Positions 7,827-16,821 are shown, numbered from the stretch's first letter. The stretch: 54,435 nt of DNA from Pseudomonas sp. K2I15 (GCF_002204795.1 NZ_NIXO01000043.1:1-54435), one strand, 5' to 3'. Notes: generated by a model not told the origin, from the letters alone. Numbers and translations: made by a program.

Positions 7827-8798
7827 ATGAAGTCATCATCTGTCCTTGTCACGGGAGGTTCTGGTTTTTTGGGGCGGGCGTTAATCGCACATCTGGCGTC
7901 AATTGAACACTTGTCTGTAGCTGCGGCGCTTAGAAACCTGGTTGTTGACCTCCCTTCCAGTGTGAGGCTGCAACCAGTGGGCACCCTGGATGGGGCTACC
8001 GACTGGAGCCTCATACTTTCTGATGTGGATATCGTTGTACATACAGCTGCACGTGTACATGTTATGGCGGACGTCGCGACCGATCCTCTTGCAGAGTTCC
8101 GTGCTGTCAATGTAGAGGGGACGCTTAATCTCGGCCGGCAAGCGGCCATTGCCGGTGTAAAACGCTTTATTTTTATCAGTTCCATCAAGGTTAATGGTGA
8201 ACAGACTAATCCGGGTCATGTATTTACTGCTGACGACTTACCGGCCCCCGTTGATCCTTATGGGATTTCTAAATATGAAGCAGAACAAGGGCTTCTAAAA
8301 ATTGCTGCTGAAAGCTCTATGGAAGTAGTAATTATCCGGCCGGTGCTTGTTTATGGTGCGGGAGTTAAAGCGAACTTTTTAAATATGATGAGATGGCTGG
8401 ATAAAGGCGTGCCCTTGCCATTCGGCTCTATTTCCAATAGTCGTAGCTTGGTTTCTCTGGATAATTTGATCGATTTAATCGTGGTGTGTTTTGAACATCC
8501 TAATGCAGCTAATCAAGTTTTTTTAGTCAGTGATGATGACGATATTTCCACCTCTACATTGTTGCAGAAAATGGGTCTCGCGTTAGGTAAGCCTGCTCGG
8601 TTGCTGCCCGTTCCCTGCTGGTTTTTGCGCGCCGCGCTGGTTCTTTCGGGGAAGGCTCCACTCGCTCAACGGCTGCTAGGTTCCTTGAAGGTGGATATAA
8701 GGAAAAATGCCGAGCTATTGAATTGGGTGCCCTCTGTCAAAATGGAGAGTGCCCTTCGTACGACTGCGCAGTATTTTTTGGAACATAAAAAAGCATGA
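7827..8798 (+). CDS. wbpV: NAD-dependent epimerase/reductase, WbpV-like
   Basis: Extended SDR of 323 aa with VLVTGGSGFLG at the N-terminus, VHTAARVHVM, FISSIKVNGE and the catalytic YGISK. In Pseudomonas the gene next to wbpL and wbpM with this signature reduces the 4-keto sugar made by WbpM, giving UDP-D-QuiNAc or UDP-D-FucNAc. The symbol is assigned by sequence flavour and position; which C4 epimer is made cannot be read from the sequence. The stop overlaps the wbpL start as ATGA. The start ATG at 7827 lies downstream of the candidate promoter at 7767-7796. Confidence 0.75.
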   Translation: MKSSSVLVTGGSGFLGRALIAHLASIEHLSVAAALRNLVVDLPSSVRLQPVGTLDGATDWSLILSDVDIVVHTAARVHVMADVATDPLAEFRAVNVEGTLNLGRQAAIAGVKRFIFISSIKVNGEQTNPGHVFTADDLPAPVDPYGISKYEAEQGLLKIAAESSMEVVIIRPVLVYGAGVKANFLNMMRWLDKGVPLPFGSISNSRSLVSLDNLIDLIVVCFEHPNAANQVFLVSDDDDISTSTLLQKMGLALGKPARLLPVPCWFLRAALVLSGKAPLAQRLLGSLKVDIRKNAELLNWVPSVKMESALRTTAQYFLEHKKA

Positions 8799-9823
8799 CT
8801 TGCTGGTGGTTAATACCGGTTATCGCCGGCGTTTCTCTTTTTTTTACGGGGCTGCTGCGTCGCTATGCACTGTCACGTAGTCTGATGGATATCCCGAATG
8901 CGCGTAGCTCACACTCCGTTTCCACCCCGCGGGGAGGTGGAGTGGCGATAGTGCTGGTTTTTTTGTTTGTTCTGACCGTGCAGTGGGCTGTGGAGGCCTC
9001 TTCGTTGTACGGATTTTTGAGCATTGCTGGTGCTGGAGCACTCGTCGCTATTATCGGCTTCATGGATGACCATGGGCACATCGCTGCCCGATGGCGTTTG
9101 TTGGGGCACTTTACCGCGTCAATCTGGCTATTGTTCTGGGTTGGCGGATTGCCCTCGATTGAAATCGGGGGCAGCACATTCAGTCTGGGCTGGTTTGGCC
9201 ATCTGCTTGCGGTCTTTTATCTAGTGTGGCTGCTCAATCTCTACAACTTCATGGACGGAATCGACGGTATAGCCAGTGTTGAGGCCATTTGCGTGTGCCT
9301 TGGCGCCTGTTTTTTATACTGGATGGGCGGTGCGCCTCAGCTTGTCTGGGCTCCCTTGTTATTGGCTGCTTCTGTAGCGGGCTTTCTCGTTTGGAATTTT
9401 CCACCGGCGAAAATTTTCATGGGAGATGCCGGCAGTGGTTTCCTGGGTATCATCCTTGGTGGTTTATCGCTCCAGGCGGCATGGGTTTCTCCAAACTTTC
9501 TGTGGGGATGGCTGATCCTGCTAGGTGTGTTTATCGTGGATGCCACGTTCACGCTTTTGCGCCGTTTGCTCAGGGGGGACAAGGTCTACGAAGCACACCG
9601 TAGTCATGCCTACCAATTCGCCTCCCGTCAGTTGGGTAATCATCTGCCCGTGACGCTGACAGTAGGTGTAATTAATGTGGTTTGGTTGCTACCTATCGCT
9701 TTAGGGGTTACGCGTTATGACTTGGAACCCTGGCTGGGTATGATTATTGCCTATGCTCCTCTGGTAGTGCTGGCCATCAGGTTTCACGCTGGGGCGATTG
9801 AAGCTCCGCCAATCAAGAGCTAA
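8795..9823 (+). CDS. wbpL: Undecaprenyl-phosphate N-acetylhexosamine-1-phosphate transferase WbpL
   Basis: MraY/WecA-type polyprenyl-phosphate sugar-1-phosphate transferase of 342 aa with about ten membrane spans. Visible hallmarks are MDIPNARSSHSVSTPRGGG at the start, the acidic loop GFMDDH, NLYNFMDGIDG, FMGDAGSGFLG and the late HRSHAYQ histidine motif. It initiates O-antigen assembly by loading the first sugar phosphate (FucNAc, QuiNAc or GlcNAc) onto undecaprenyl phosphate. It overlaps the upstream reductase by four bases, and is 88 bases before wbpM. Confidence 0.92.
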   Translation: MTCWWLIPVIAGVSLFFTGLLRRYALSRSLMDIPNARSSHSVSTPRGGGVAIVLVFLFVLTVQWAVEASSLYGFLSIAGAGALVAIIGFMDDHGHIAARWRLLGHFTASIWLLFWVGGLPSIEIGGSTFSLGWFGHLLAVFYLVWLLNLYNFMDGIDGIASVEAICVCLGACFLYWMGGAPQLVWAPLLLAASVAGFLVWNFPPAKIFMGDAGSGFLGIILGGLSLQAAWVSPNFLWGWLILLGVFIVDATFTLLRRLLRGDKVYEAHRSHAYQFASRQLGNHLPVTLTVGVINVVWLLPIALGVTRYDLEPWLGMIIAYAPLVVLAIRFHAGAIEAPPIKS

Positions 9824-9911
9824 GCGAAAACGTTTATTTTCGTTCTAAAGTCAGCGTGATGCGCTTATAAGATTACTGCAGCAGTACTGCGGTTGAAGGG
9901 AGAAGACTGAG

Positions 9912-11921
9912 GTGTTTGACGATTTTATGGATAACGTCAGGGCGCGCCTTGTCGGTCTGCCCAGGCGGCAGAAGCGCATGCTACAGGTCGCGACAGACAT
10001 ATTGCTGGTCTGGTTCGCCCTGTGGTTGGCATTCATCGTGCGCTTGGGTATCGATGATATGTACAACCCTTTCAGGGTTCACTTCTGGCTATTTTTAAGT
10101 GCGCCGATCGTTGCTACCCCTTTGTTTATTCGGTTTGGCATGTACAGGGCGGTGATGCGTTACTTTGGCAACGACGCGCTTGTGGCAATTATCAAGGCAG
10201 TCAGTTTGTCGTCCCTGGTCCTGGCGCTTGTCGTCTACTGGTACGGCAACCACGAAGCGGTAATTCCTCGCTCCATCGTCTTTAACTACTGGTGGTTAAG
10301 CCTTGTCATCATTGGCGGCCTGCGCTTGTGCATGCGTCAGTATTTTATGGGGGATTGGTTTGCGGGTTCCCAGCACGCCCCTTCCACCGGTCGTGATGAC
10401 GGGCTCACTAAAGTCGCGGTCTATGGCGCAGGCGTGGCGGGTAACCAGCTCGTTGCAGCATTGCGTATGGGCCGAGCCATGCGTCCAGTCGCATTCCTCG
10501 ATGACGATGCCGGGATTGCAGACCGTTCTATCGCGGGCCTCCAGGTCTACAAACCCAAACACATTCAGCAGATGATCGATGAAACCGGGGCGCAGGAAAT
10601 CCTCCTCGCGTTGCCATCATCTACTCGCGCGCGGCGTCGGGAAATTCTTAATATCCTTGAGAATTTCCCCCTTCATATACGAAGTGTTCCTAATTTCACC
10701 GATTTGGCGAGTGGTCGGGTCAAAGTTGAAGATATTCAAGAAGTCGACATTGCCGACTTGCTGGGTCGTGACTTTGTATCCTCACAGCCGGAATTGCTAG
10801 AGCGCTGTATTAAAGGCAAGACTGTCATGGTTACCGGCGCAGGAGGTTCAATCGGAGCGGAGCTTTGCCGGCAGATTTTCGAGCTCGGAGCTACCACTCT
10901 TTTACTGTTTGATCACAGTGAGTTCAATCTATACAGCATATTGTCGGAACTTGAGGCGCGTGATCGCAGGAAGCCGCGCTCTGTGCGTTTATTGCCGATT
11001 CTTGGGTCTATTCGTCACCAGGACAAGCTTTTGGAAGTGATGAAGACGTGGCGAGTGGATACGGTCTATCACGCGGCAGCGTACAAGCATGTGCCGATGG
11101 TTGAGCACAATATCGCTGAAGGTGTACTGAACAACGTTATTGGCACGCTCAACACTGCTCAGGCAGCATTGCAGGCGGGGGTTTCTAACTTTGTGTTGAT
11201 CTCGACTGACAAAGCTGTTCGCCCAACTAATGTAATGGGCAGTACCAAACGCCTTGCCGAGTTGACTTTACAAGCGTTGAGTCGGGAAATTGCTCCGGTG
11301 TTGTTCGGCGACAAAGCAAATGTATCTCGGGTCAATAAAACACGCTTTATGATGGTACGTTTCGGCAATGTGCTGGGTTCTTCAGGTTCAGTGATTCCGC
11401 TATTTCACAATCAGATCAAACTCGGTGGGCCGTTGACAGTCACTCACCCGAAAATCACCCGCTACTTCATGACCATCCCCGAAGCCGCGCAATTGGTCAT
11501 CCAAGCAGGTTCCATGGGGCAGGGCGGTGATGTGTTCGTTTTGGACATGGGCGAACCGGTAAAAATCGTCGAGCTGGCTGAAAAGATGATTCATCTGTCC
11601 GGTCTGAGTATTCGCTCGGACAAAAATCCTCAGGGCGACATAGCCATCGAATTCACCGGCCTGCGTCCTGGTGAAAAGCTTTACGAAGAGTTGCTGATTG
11701 GAGACAACGTAGTCGCTACCCAGCATCCAATGATCATGAGCGCAAACGAGGATCACCTTTCTTGGGACGTCCTCAAAGGCAAGCTTACCGAGCTGCTTGG
11801 CGCCGTGGATGAGGACGATTACACCCGAGTTCGCCAACTTCTACGCGAAACTGTCAGTGGCTACTCCCCAGACGGCGAAATCGTCGACTGGATCCACCAG
11901 CAACGTCGCCTGGAACCCTGA
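9912..11921 (+). CDS. wbpM: UDP-N-acetylglucosamine 4,6-dehydratase WbpM
   Basis: Membrane-anchored nucleotide-sugar dehydratase of 669 aa. It has four N-terminal membrane spans (about residues 20-130), a CoA-binding-like Rossmann domain (VAVYGAGVAGNQL), then the catalytic SDR domain starting MVTGAGGSIGAEL. The catalytic pair is Met/Lys in MGSTK in place of Tyr/Lys, typical of the WbpM/FlaA1 group, with STDKAVRPTN just before. It makes UDP-2-acetamido-2,6-dideoxy-4-hexulose from UDP-GlcNAc for FucNAc/QuiNAc. The GTG start at 9912 follows GAAGGGAG at 9895-9902. An ATG at 9927 is possible but is worse spaced. In Pseudomonas this gene conventionally closes the O-antigen locus, as here. Confidence 0.95.
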   Translation: MFDDFMDNVRARLVGLPRRQKRMLQVATDILLVWFALWLAFIVRLGIDDMYNPFRVHFWLFLSAPIVATPLFIRFGMYRAVMRYFGNDALVAIIKAVSLSSLVLALVVYWYGNHEAVIPRSIVFNYWWLSLVIIGGLRLCMRQYFMGDWFAGSQHAPSTGRDDGLTKVAVYGAGVAGNQLVAALRMGRAMRPVAFLDDDAGIADRSIAGLQVYKPKHIQQMIDETGAQEILLALPSSTRARRREILNILENFPLHIRSVPNFTDLASGRVKVEDIQEVDIADLLGRDFVSSQPELLERCIKGKTVMVTGAGGSIGAELCRQIFELGATTLLLFDHSEFNLYSILSELEARDRRKPRSVRLLPILGSIRHQDKLLEVMKTWRVDTVYHAAAYKHVPMVEHNIAEGVLNNVIGTLNTAQAALQAGVSNFVLISTDKAVRPTNVMGSTKRLAELTLQALSREIAPVLFGDKANVSRVNKTRFMMVRFGNVLGSSGSVIPLFHNQIKLGGPLTVTHPKITRYFMTIPEAAQLVIQAGSMGQGGDVFVLDMGEPVKIVELAEKMIHLSGLSIRSDKNPQGDIAIEFTGLRPGEKLYEELLIGDNVVATQHPMIMSANEDHLSWDVLKGKLTELLGAVDEDDYTRVRQLLRETVSGYSPDGEIVDWIHQQRRLEP

Positions 11922-11977
11922 ACTCACACCCTGTAACTCACCCATTTTTGACTCTCCCCAAACATCACCTAAGTTTG

Positions 11978-12008
11978 AAAAGCAGCTTCGGAAAAGCTGC
12001 TTTTCCCT
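11978..12008 (+). terminator. Rho-independent terminator after wbpM
   Basis: An 11-base stem, AAAAGCAGCTT at 11978-11988 and its perfect complement at 11994-12004, closes a CGGAA loop and is followed by CCC and T residues. It ends the O-antigen transcript before the ComEA-like gene. Confidence 0.85.
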
Positions 12009-12032
12009 TATCGATGTCATGGAGCGTCACCA

Positions 12033-12365
12033 ATGCATAAAGCGTATTTCTCATCCCTCATCTTCGCCTTCCTCACCAGCATCTCGCTAGCCACAACGGC
12101 CGCACCGTCCACCAAACCCGAAACCCCAACCTCCATCCCCACCCAAATGACCACGGTCGAACAAACCAGCAAGGTCAGCCTCAACTCTGCCGACGCAGAG
12201 ACCCTGCAGCGCGACCTCTTCGGCATCGGCGCCGCCAAAGCCAAAGCCATCATCGCCTACCGCGAAACCAACGGCCCCTTCACTGCGGTAGATGAGTTAC
12301 TGGAAGTAAAGGGCATCGGCAAGGCACTGCTGGAAAAGAACCGCGACAGGCTTGAGGTGAATTGA
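12033..12365 (+). CDS. ComEA-like helix-hairpin-helix protein, secreted
   Basis: Protein of 110 aa with a Sec signal peptide ending near ATTAAPS, a short Pro/Thr-rich linker, and a ComEA-type double helix-hairpin-helix domain: VSLNSADAETLQRDLFGIGAAKAKAI and VDELLEVKGIGKALLEKNRDRL. Such proteins bind DNA in the periplasm and are linked to DNA uptake, but in Pseudomonas a small gene of this type commonly follows wbpM without other competence genes, so the role is open. The start lies 28 bases after the terminator hairpin. Confidence 0.85.
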   Translation: MHKAYFSSLIFAFLTSISLATTAAPSTKPETPTSIPTQMTTVEQTSKVSLNSADAETLQRDLFGIGAAKAKAIIAYRETNGPFTAVDELLEVKGIGKALLEKNRDRLEVN

Positions 12366-12392
12366 GAATCTGAAAGCAGACGAGGAGGCCGG

Positions 12393-12971
12393 TCATTGAC
12401 CGGCTTTCTTCTGGTCAACGACCTCTGCCTTAAGGCTCCCCCGCACCACATCGAGAATCCGCGTCGCCAACTCGGCACTCTCCACACTTCTCGCCAACAC
12501 CAACGCCCCGACCAGCGTCGACATCAGCACCAGGCTCTGCTCCCCGGCATTCGGGCTCCCAAGCGCAGCTTCAACCTGCTTGAGTCGAGCATTAAGCACT
12601 TCATCCGTCGTGCGGCTGTTCTGCCCACGCAACCCCAACTCCGAAGACATCGTCGTCAGCGGGCATCCCTCATGCGGTGAGGCCTGGTGCCATTCAGACA
12701 AATAACTATCAATAAATGCTTCCAGCGGCCGTTCCTGGCTGAACAGCTGTTCGCAATGCTCATCCAGTTGCGCGGCGGCCTCTTGCAAGGCCTTTTCCAC
12801 CAACTCGTCCTTGGACTTGAAGTGCGCATAAAACCCGCCATGCGTCAGGTTCAGCGACTTCATCAATGGCTGCAGGCCGGTCGCGCCAATGCCGTCGCGG
12901 CGAAAGCGTACGGAGGCCTCCTTGATGATGCGCTGGTGGGTTTGAGCTTTGTGGTCTTGGGAATAGCGCAT
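12393..12971 (-). CDS. TetR family transcriptional regulator
   Basis: Regulator of 192 aa. The N-terminal TetR helix-turn-helix reads RIIKEASVRFRRDGIGATGLQPLMKSLNLTHGGFYAHFKSKDELV, close to the AcrR/NemR-like subgroup. The C-terminal ligand domain is generic and contains a Cys in HEGCPLTTM, a feature of some redox- or electrophile-sensing members. The chosen start MRYSQDHK at 12971 has GGAGG six bases upstream; a longer frame to 13007 lacks such a site. No obvious target gene is adjacent, since both neighbours look unrelated. Confidence 0.88.
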   Translation of the reverse strand: MRYSQDHKAQTHQRIIKEASVRFRRDGIGATGLQPLMKSLNLTHGGFYAHFKSKDELVEKALQEAAAQLDEHCEQLFSQERPLEAFIDSYLSEWHQASPHEGCPLTTMSSELGLRGQNSRTTDEVLNARLKQVEAALGSPNAGEQSLVLMSTLVGALVLARSVESAELATRILDVVRGSLKAEVVDQKKAGQ

Positions 12972-13073
12972 GGGGTGGCCTCCGAAACGTCCGGCCATAT
13001 TAACCAAGCTTTCCTGGGCATACGCGGGTGTTTACAAAATTGTGCGGCTCAACGATCTGGAGCCGCTTCAGGC

Positions 13074-13241
13074 TCAGCGGTCCTGGGCGTCCTTGGAGTC
13101 CGCTTGGGCATTACGCTCGGCGACACGCTGGCGTTGCTCGTCAGTCAATTCGACTTTATTGGCGCTGTCTCGCAGCATCAACAAACCACCAACGATCGAA
13201 CCGATCGCAACCACTAAAATCAACCAGGCATACCACGGCAT
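13074..13241 (-). CDS. Small DUF2897-type membrane protein
   Basis: A 55-residue protein starting MPWYAWLILVVAIGSIVGG: one membrane span, then a basic/acidic cytoplasmic tail ending in ERNAQADSKDAQDR. This matches the conserved short DUF2897 proteins of Pseudomonas, which have no assigned function. The start at 13241 has GGAG with good spacing. An upstream in-frame start at 13283 would add 14 residues that look untranslated. It stands alone between tetR and the permease gene, all on the minus strand. Confidence 0.8.
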   Translation of the reverse strand: MPWYAWLILVVAIGSIVGGLLMLRDSANKVELTDEQRQRVAERNAQADSKDAQDR

Positions 13242-13351
13242 AGGGTTCTCCTTGAGGCAGCAAGCCGTGGGAAAGTTTCCCACGGTAATAGCTGCTTTGA
13301 GTAACGGGCTTTCTTAGTAGTTCATTGTAGGCCCGTTCTGCCCCAGTAACC

Positions 13352-14716
13352 TTATAGCCCGGTCAACATAGCGTCTGCCGGCGCATCGGCGCGGTCTTGA
13401 GCGGTCAGTTGGAAGTACACAAACCCCACTACCATGAAACCCAGGAAGATCAGCCCGATCAGCGCGTTGAACCACGCCATTGCCACCAGGCATACCACCG
13501 CCAGCACCAGCGCAATCCCGGGCACGATCGGATAGCCCGGTGCACGGAAGGTGCGTTCCAGCAGCGGCTCGGTTTTGCGCAGTTTGAACAGGCTGAGCAT
13601 GCTCATGATGTACATGACGATTGCACCGAACACCGCCATGGTGATCATTGCCGCGGTCAAGGTCATGCCACCCAGGTTGATCAGCCCGTCGCTATAAATG
13701 GCGGCGATACCGACGATGCCACCCGCGATGATTGCCCGGTGCGGCGTCTGAAAGCGCGACAGTTTCGCCAGGAAAGACGGCAAGTAGCCCGCCCGCGCCA
13801 GTGCGAAGAATTGGCGGGAGTAGCCGAGGATGATCCCGTGGAAGCTGGCCACCAGGCCGAACAGGCCGATCCACACCAGCATGTGCAGCCAGCCCGAGCT
13901 GTCGCCGACCACGGTTTTCATCGCCTGGGGCAGCGGGTCGTTGATGTTCGACAGGGTGCGCCAATCGCCCACGCCGCCGGCAAAGAACATCACGCCCATC
14001 GCCAGCACCACCAAGGTCAGGATGCCGCTGATGTAGGCCTTTGGAATGGTGCGTTTTGGGTCTATCGCCTCTTCGGCGGCCATGGCGGCACCTTCGATGG
14101 CGAGGAAGAACCAGATGGCAAACGGAATCGCCGCGAACATCCCGGCAATCGCCGGCGCGCCGAAGGTGTCGGAACCGGCCCAGCCATTCAGCGCGAAGTT
14201 GCTGAAGCTGAAAGCGGGGGCGACCACGCCCATGAACACCAGCAACTCGGCAACGGCGAGTACGCACACCACCAGTTCAAACGTGGCAGCCAGCTTCACG
14301 CCGAGAATGTTCAGGCCCATGAATACAATGTAGGCACCCACGGCCGCGTGTTTCGGGTCCAGCGCGGGGAACTGCACGTTCAAATACGCACCGATGGCCA
14401 GTGCAATGGCAGGCGGGGCGAAGACGAATTCGATCAACGTCGCCAGCCCGGCAATCAGGCCGCCTTTTTCACCAAACGCCCGGCGGCTGTAGGCAAACGG
14501 GCCGCCAGCGTGAGGAATAGCGGTGGTCAGTTCGGTGAAACTGAATATAAAGCAGGTGTACATGGCGGCGACCATCAATGAGGTCACCAGGAAGCCCAGT
14601 GTTCCTGCCACGCCCCAGCCATAGCTCCAGCCGAAATATTCCCCGGAAATTACCAGCCCGACGGCGATACCCCACAAATGCAGGGTGCCCAAGGTGGGTT
14701 TGAGTTGTGTGTTCAT
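13352..14716 (-). CDS. eat: Ethanolamine permease
   Basis: APC-family amine/amino acid permease of 454 aa with about twelve spans. The opening LGTLHLWGIAVGLVISGEYFGWSYGW and the loop HAGGPFAYSRRAFG are typical of the Eat ethanolamine transporters of Pseudomonas. It imports ethanolamine as carbon or nitrogen source; the catabolic eutBC genes are not adjacent. The start ATG at 14716 follows GGGAG. A sigma-54 type promoter lies 42-57 bases upstream of the start, suggesting activation by an enhancer-binding protein, as known for eat in related species. Confidence 0.9.
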   Translation of the reverse strand: MNTQLKPTLGTLHLWGIAVGLVISGEYFGWSYGWGVAGTLGFLVTSLMVAAMYTCFIFSFTELTTAIPHAGGPFAYSRRAFGEKGGLIAGLATLIEFVFAPPAIALAIGAYLNVQFPALDPKHAAVGAYIVFMGLNILGVKLAATFELVVCVLAVAELLVFMGVVAPAFSFSNFALNGWAGSDTFGAPAIAGMFAAIPFAIWFFLAIEGAAMAAEEAIDPKRTIPKAYISGILTLVVLAMGVMFFAGGVGDWRTLSNINDPLPQAMKTVVGDSSGWLHMLVWIGLFGLVASFHGIILGYSRQFFALARAGYLPSFLAKLSRFQTPHRAIIAGGIVGIAAIYSDGLINLGGMTLTAAMITMAVFGAIVMYIMSMLSLFKLRKTEPLLERTFRAPGYPIVPGIALVLAVVCLVAMAWFNALIGLIFLGFMVVGFVYFQLTAQDRADAPADAMLTGL

Positions 14717-14757
14717 CGTGTAGCGCTCCCTGAACGGTTTGGAATGTTTCAGGGCAT

Positions 14758-14773
14758 TGCAGCGGGCATGCCA
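14758..14773 (-). promoter_or_regulatory. Sigma-54 (-24/-12) promoter of eat
   Basis: Read on the minus strand the site is TGGCATGCCCGCTGCA. It matches the TGGCACG-N4-TTGCW consensus at 10 of 12 fixed positions with exact GG/GC spacing. The predicted transcript would start about 30 bases before the eat ATG. A perfect 12-base palindrome CATTGCGCAATG (14772-14783) abuts it on the upstream side. Confidence 0.6.
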
Positions 14774-14783
14774 TTGCGCAATG

Positions 14784-15027
14784 CAGTGTCGTAAAGGCGC
14801 CGAACTGTCGCCGAGGGAACGGTTTGGCGTTTGAATGCCCGGAGGGCTTGCACCAGATAAGGGCGCCGCCTACGGGAAACGCTCACAAATCCCCCTGTAA
14901 ACCCCGCATAAACCCACTCTTTACGCCGTCTTTACGCCCCACCCATACCCTCGCTCTCGTTCCTTTACGCCACTCCTGCGGACAATCCTCCTACACGCGG
15001 CAGTCGCCGCACGACGGAGAAACTTCC
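14784..15027 (+). promoter_or_regulatory. kdp upstream region with phased TTTACGCC repeats
   Basis: This is the untranslated region before kdpF. Three exact copies of TTTACGCC lie at 14920, 14931 and 14964, offset by 11 and 33 bases, so all are on one face of the helix. E. coli KdpE is known to bind a T-rich site containing TTTACA. Tandem direct repeats with 11-base pitch are usual for OmpR-family regulators, so these are good candidates for the KdpE operator. A weak -10 like GACAAT lies at 14981-14986. I see no gene in this stretch. Confidence 0.5.
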
Positions 15028-15117
15028 ATGAGCGTTCTGGACGGGGTGTCACTGCTGTTGGCTGTGGCGCTGTTCATTTATCTGCTGGTTGCGCTGTTAC
15101 GCGCGGATCGGAACTAG
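15028..15117 (+). CDS. kdpF: Potassium-transporting ATPase small subunit KdpF
   Basis: A 29-residue hydrophobic peptide, MSVLDGVSLLLAVALFIYLL with a VALLRADRN tail: a single membrane span that stabilises the KdpFABC complex. The ATG at 15028 follows ACGGAGAAAC. Its stop TAG is part of the TAGGAG ribosome-binding site of kdpA, 9 bases further on, so translation is likely coupled. Confidence 0.9.
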   Translation: MSVLDGVSLLLAVALFIYLLVALLRADRN

Positions 15118-15126
15118 GAGCAGGCT

Positions 15127-16821
15127 ATGCACAGTTATGACTATTGGCTGATCATCGCCTTCTTTGCCTTGGTGCTGATTCCCGCACCGGCCCTGGGGCG
15201 GTTCTACTACAAGGTAATGGAAGGGCAGCGAACCTGGCTCACGCCCGTGTTGGGCCCGGTCGAGCGCGTTTGCTATCGCCTTTCGGGTGTCGACGCGGAT
15301 CAGGAGCAAAGCTGGCAGAAGTATGCACTGGCCTTGCTTGCCTTCAACTTCGCAGGTTTCGCGCTGCTGTTCGCGTTTTTGCTGTTCCAGCAATACTTGC
15401 CGCTGAATCCGCAGAAATTACCGGGTCTGGAATGGACCCTGGCCTTCAACACGGCCATCAGTTTCATCACCAACACCAACTGGCAGAACTACAGCGGTGA
15501 AGCGTCCCTGAGCTACCTCAGCCAGATGGCGGGTCTCACCGTGCAGAACTTCGTCAGCGCGGCCACCGGCCTTGCGGTGCTTGTCGCCTTTTGCCGTGGG
15601 ATCGGTCGCAAATCCACCAAGACCCTGGGCAACTTCTGGGTCGACATGACTCGCGCCACCCTCTACGGCCTGTTGCCGATGTGCCTGGTGTTTGCATTGT
15701 TCCTGGTGTGGCAGGGCGTACCGCAAACCTTCGCTCACTATGTGAGCGCGGTGACCATGCAGGGCGTTGATCAGGTGATTCCACTGGGCCCGGCGGCCAG
15801 CCAAATTGCGATCAAGCAATTGGGCACCAACGGCGGCGGTTTCTTCGGGGTCAACTCGGCGCATCCGTTCGAAGACCCGACTGCCTGGGCCAACCTGTTT
15901 GAACTGGGCGCGATCATCCTGATTCCGGTCGCGCTGGTGTTCACCTTTGGTCACTACGTGAAAGACCTGCGTCAGAGCCGGGCGATCCTCGGTTGCATGT
16001 TTGCCTTGTTCCTGATCGGCGGTGCGACTGCGATGTGGGCCGAATATCAGCCCAACCCGGCGCTGAACAACCCGGCGGTTGAACAGGCCGCACCTCAGGA
16101 AGGTAAAGAAGCGCGCTTCGGCACCACCGGCACTGTGTTGTGGTCGGTGGCTACCACCGCTGCGTCCAACGGTTCGGTCAACGGCATGCAAGACAGCCTC
16201 AACCCCCTGACCGGGATGGTGTCGCTGGTCAACATGATGGTCGGCGAAGTGATCTTCGGCGGCGTCGGTGCCGGCATGTACGGCATGTTGCTCAACGTGT
16301 TGATCGCGGTGTTCCTCGCCGGCCTGATGATTGGCCGCACGCCGGAATACCTCGGCAAGAAACTCCAGGCCAAGGAAGTGCAATTGCTGGTCGTGACCCT
16401 GCTGGTAATGCCGGTCGGCACCCTGGTGCTGGGCGCCATCGCCGCCAGCCTGCCTGGCCCGGCCGGTGCCATCAGTAACCCTGGCCCCCACGGTTTCAGC
16501 CAGTTGCTGTACGCCTACACCTCGGCCAGTGCCAACAACGGTTCGGCGTTCGGCGGTTTCAGTGCCAACACCACGTTCCACAACCTGATGATGAGCCTGT
16601 CGATGTTGCTTGGCCGCTTCGGCTACATCTTCCCGGTACTGGCCCTGGCCGGCAGCCTGGCGATGAAGAAGACCGCACCGATTGGCCAGAACAGCTTCCC
16701 GACCCACGGCGTGCTGTTCGTGACCCTGTTGACCGTGACCATTTTGCTGGTGGGCGGCCTGACCTTCCTGCCGACGCTGGCACTTGGGCCTATCGCTGAA
16801 CACCTGAGCATGGGCTTCTGA
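15127..16821 (+). CDS. kdpA: K+-transporting ATPase channel subunit KdpA
   Basis: Potassium-binding and translocating subunit of the high-affinity Kdp pump, 564 aa with about ten membrane spans. Selectivity-filter-like P-loops are visible: NTNWQNYSGE, LGTNGGGFFGVNSAHPFE, the MVGEVIFGGVGAGMYG segment and SANNGSAFGGFSANT. It belongs to the K+ transporter superfamily. Length and gene order are standard for the family. Confidence 0.97.
   Translation: MHSYDYWLIIAFFALVLIPAPALGRFYYKVMEGQRTWLTPVLGPVERVCYRLSGVDADQEQSWQKYALALLAFNFAGFALLFAFLLFQQYLPLNPQKLPGLEWTLAFNTAISFITNTNWQNYSGEASLSYLSQMAGLTVQNFVSAATGLAVLVAFCRGIGRKSTKTLGNFWVDMTRATLYGLLPMCLVFALFLVWQGVPQTFAHYVSAVTMQGVDQVIPLGPAASQIAIKQLGTNGGGFFGVNSAHPFEDPTAWANLFELGAIILIPVALVFTFGHYVKDLRQSRAILGCMFALFLIGGATAMWAEYQPNPALNNPAVEQAAPQEGKEARFGTTGTVLWSVATTAASNGSVNGMQDSLNPLTGMVSLVNMMVGEVIFGGVGAGMYGMLLNVLIAVFLAGLMIGRTPEYLGKKLQAKEVQLLVVTLLVMPVGTLVLGAIAASLPGPAGAISNPGPHGFSQLLYAYTSASANNGSAFGGFSANTTFHNLMMSLSMLLGRFGYIFPVLALAGSLAMKKTAPIGQNSFPTHGVLFVTLLTVTILLVGGLTFLPTLALGPIAEHLSMGF

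Noticed and set aside
12033..12365. A competence locus
   Set aside because: Only a single ComEA-like gene is present, with no comEC or comF genes nearby.
13397..14581. Long plus-strand frame opposite the ethanolamine permease
   Set aside because: Composition bias shadow of eat, with no recognisable domains.
14920..14971. CRISPR-like direct repeats
   Set aside because: Only three 8-base copies with spacing by multiples of 11 bases; a regulator site fits better than a CRISPR array.
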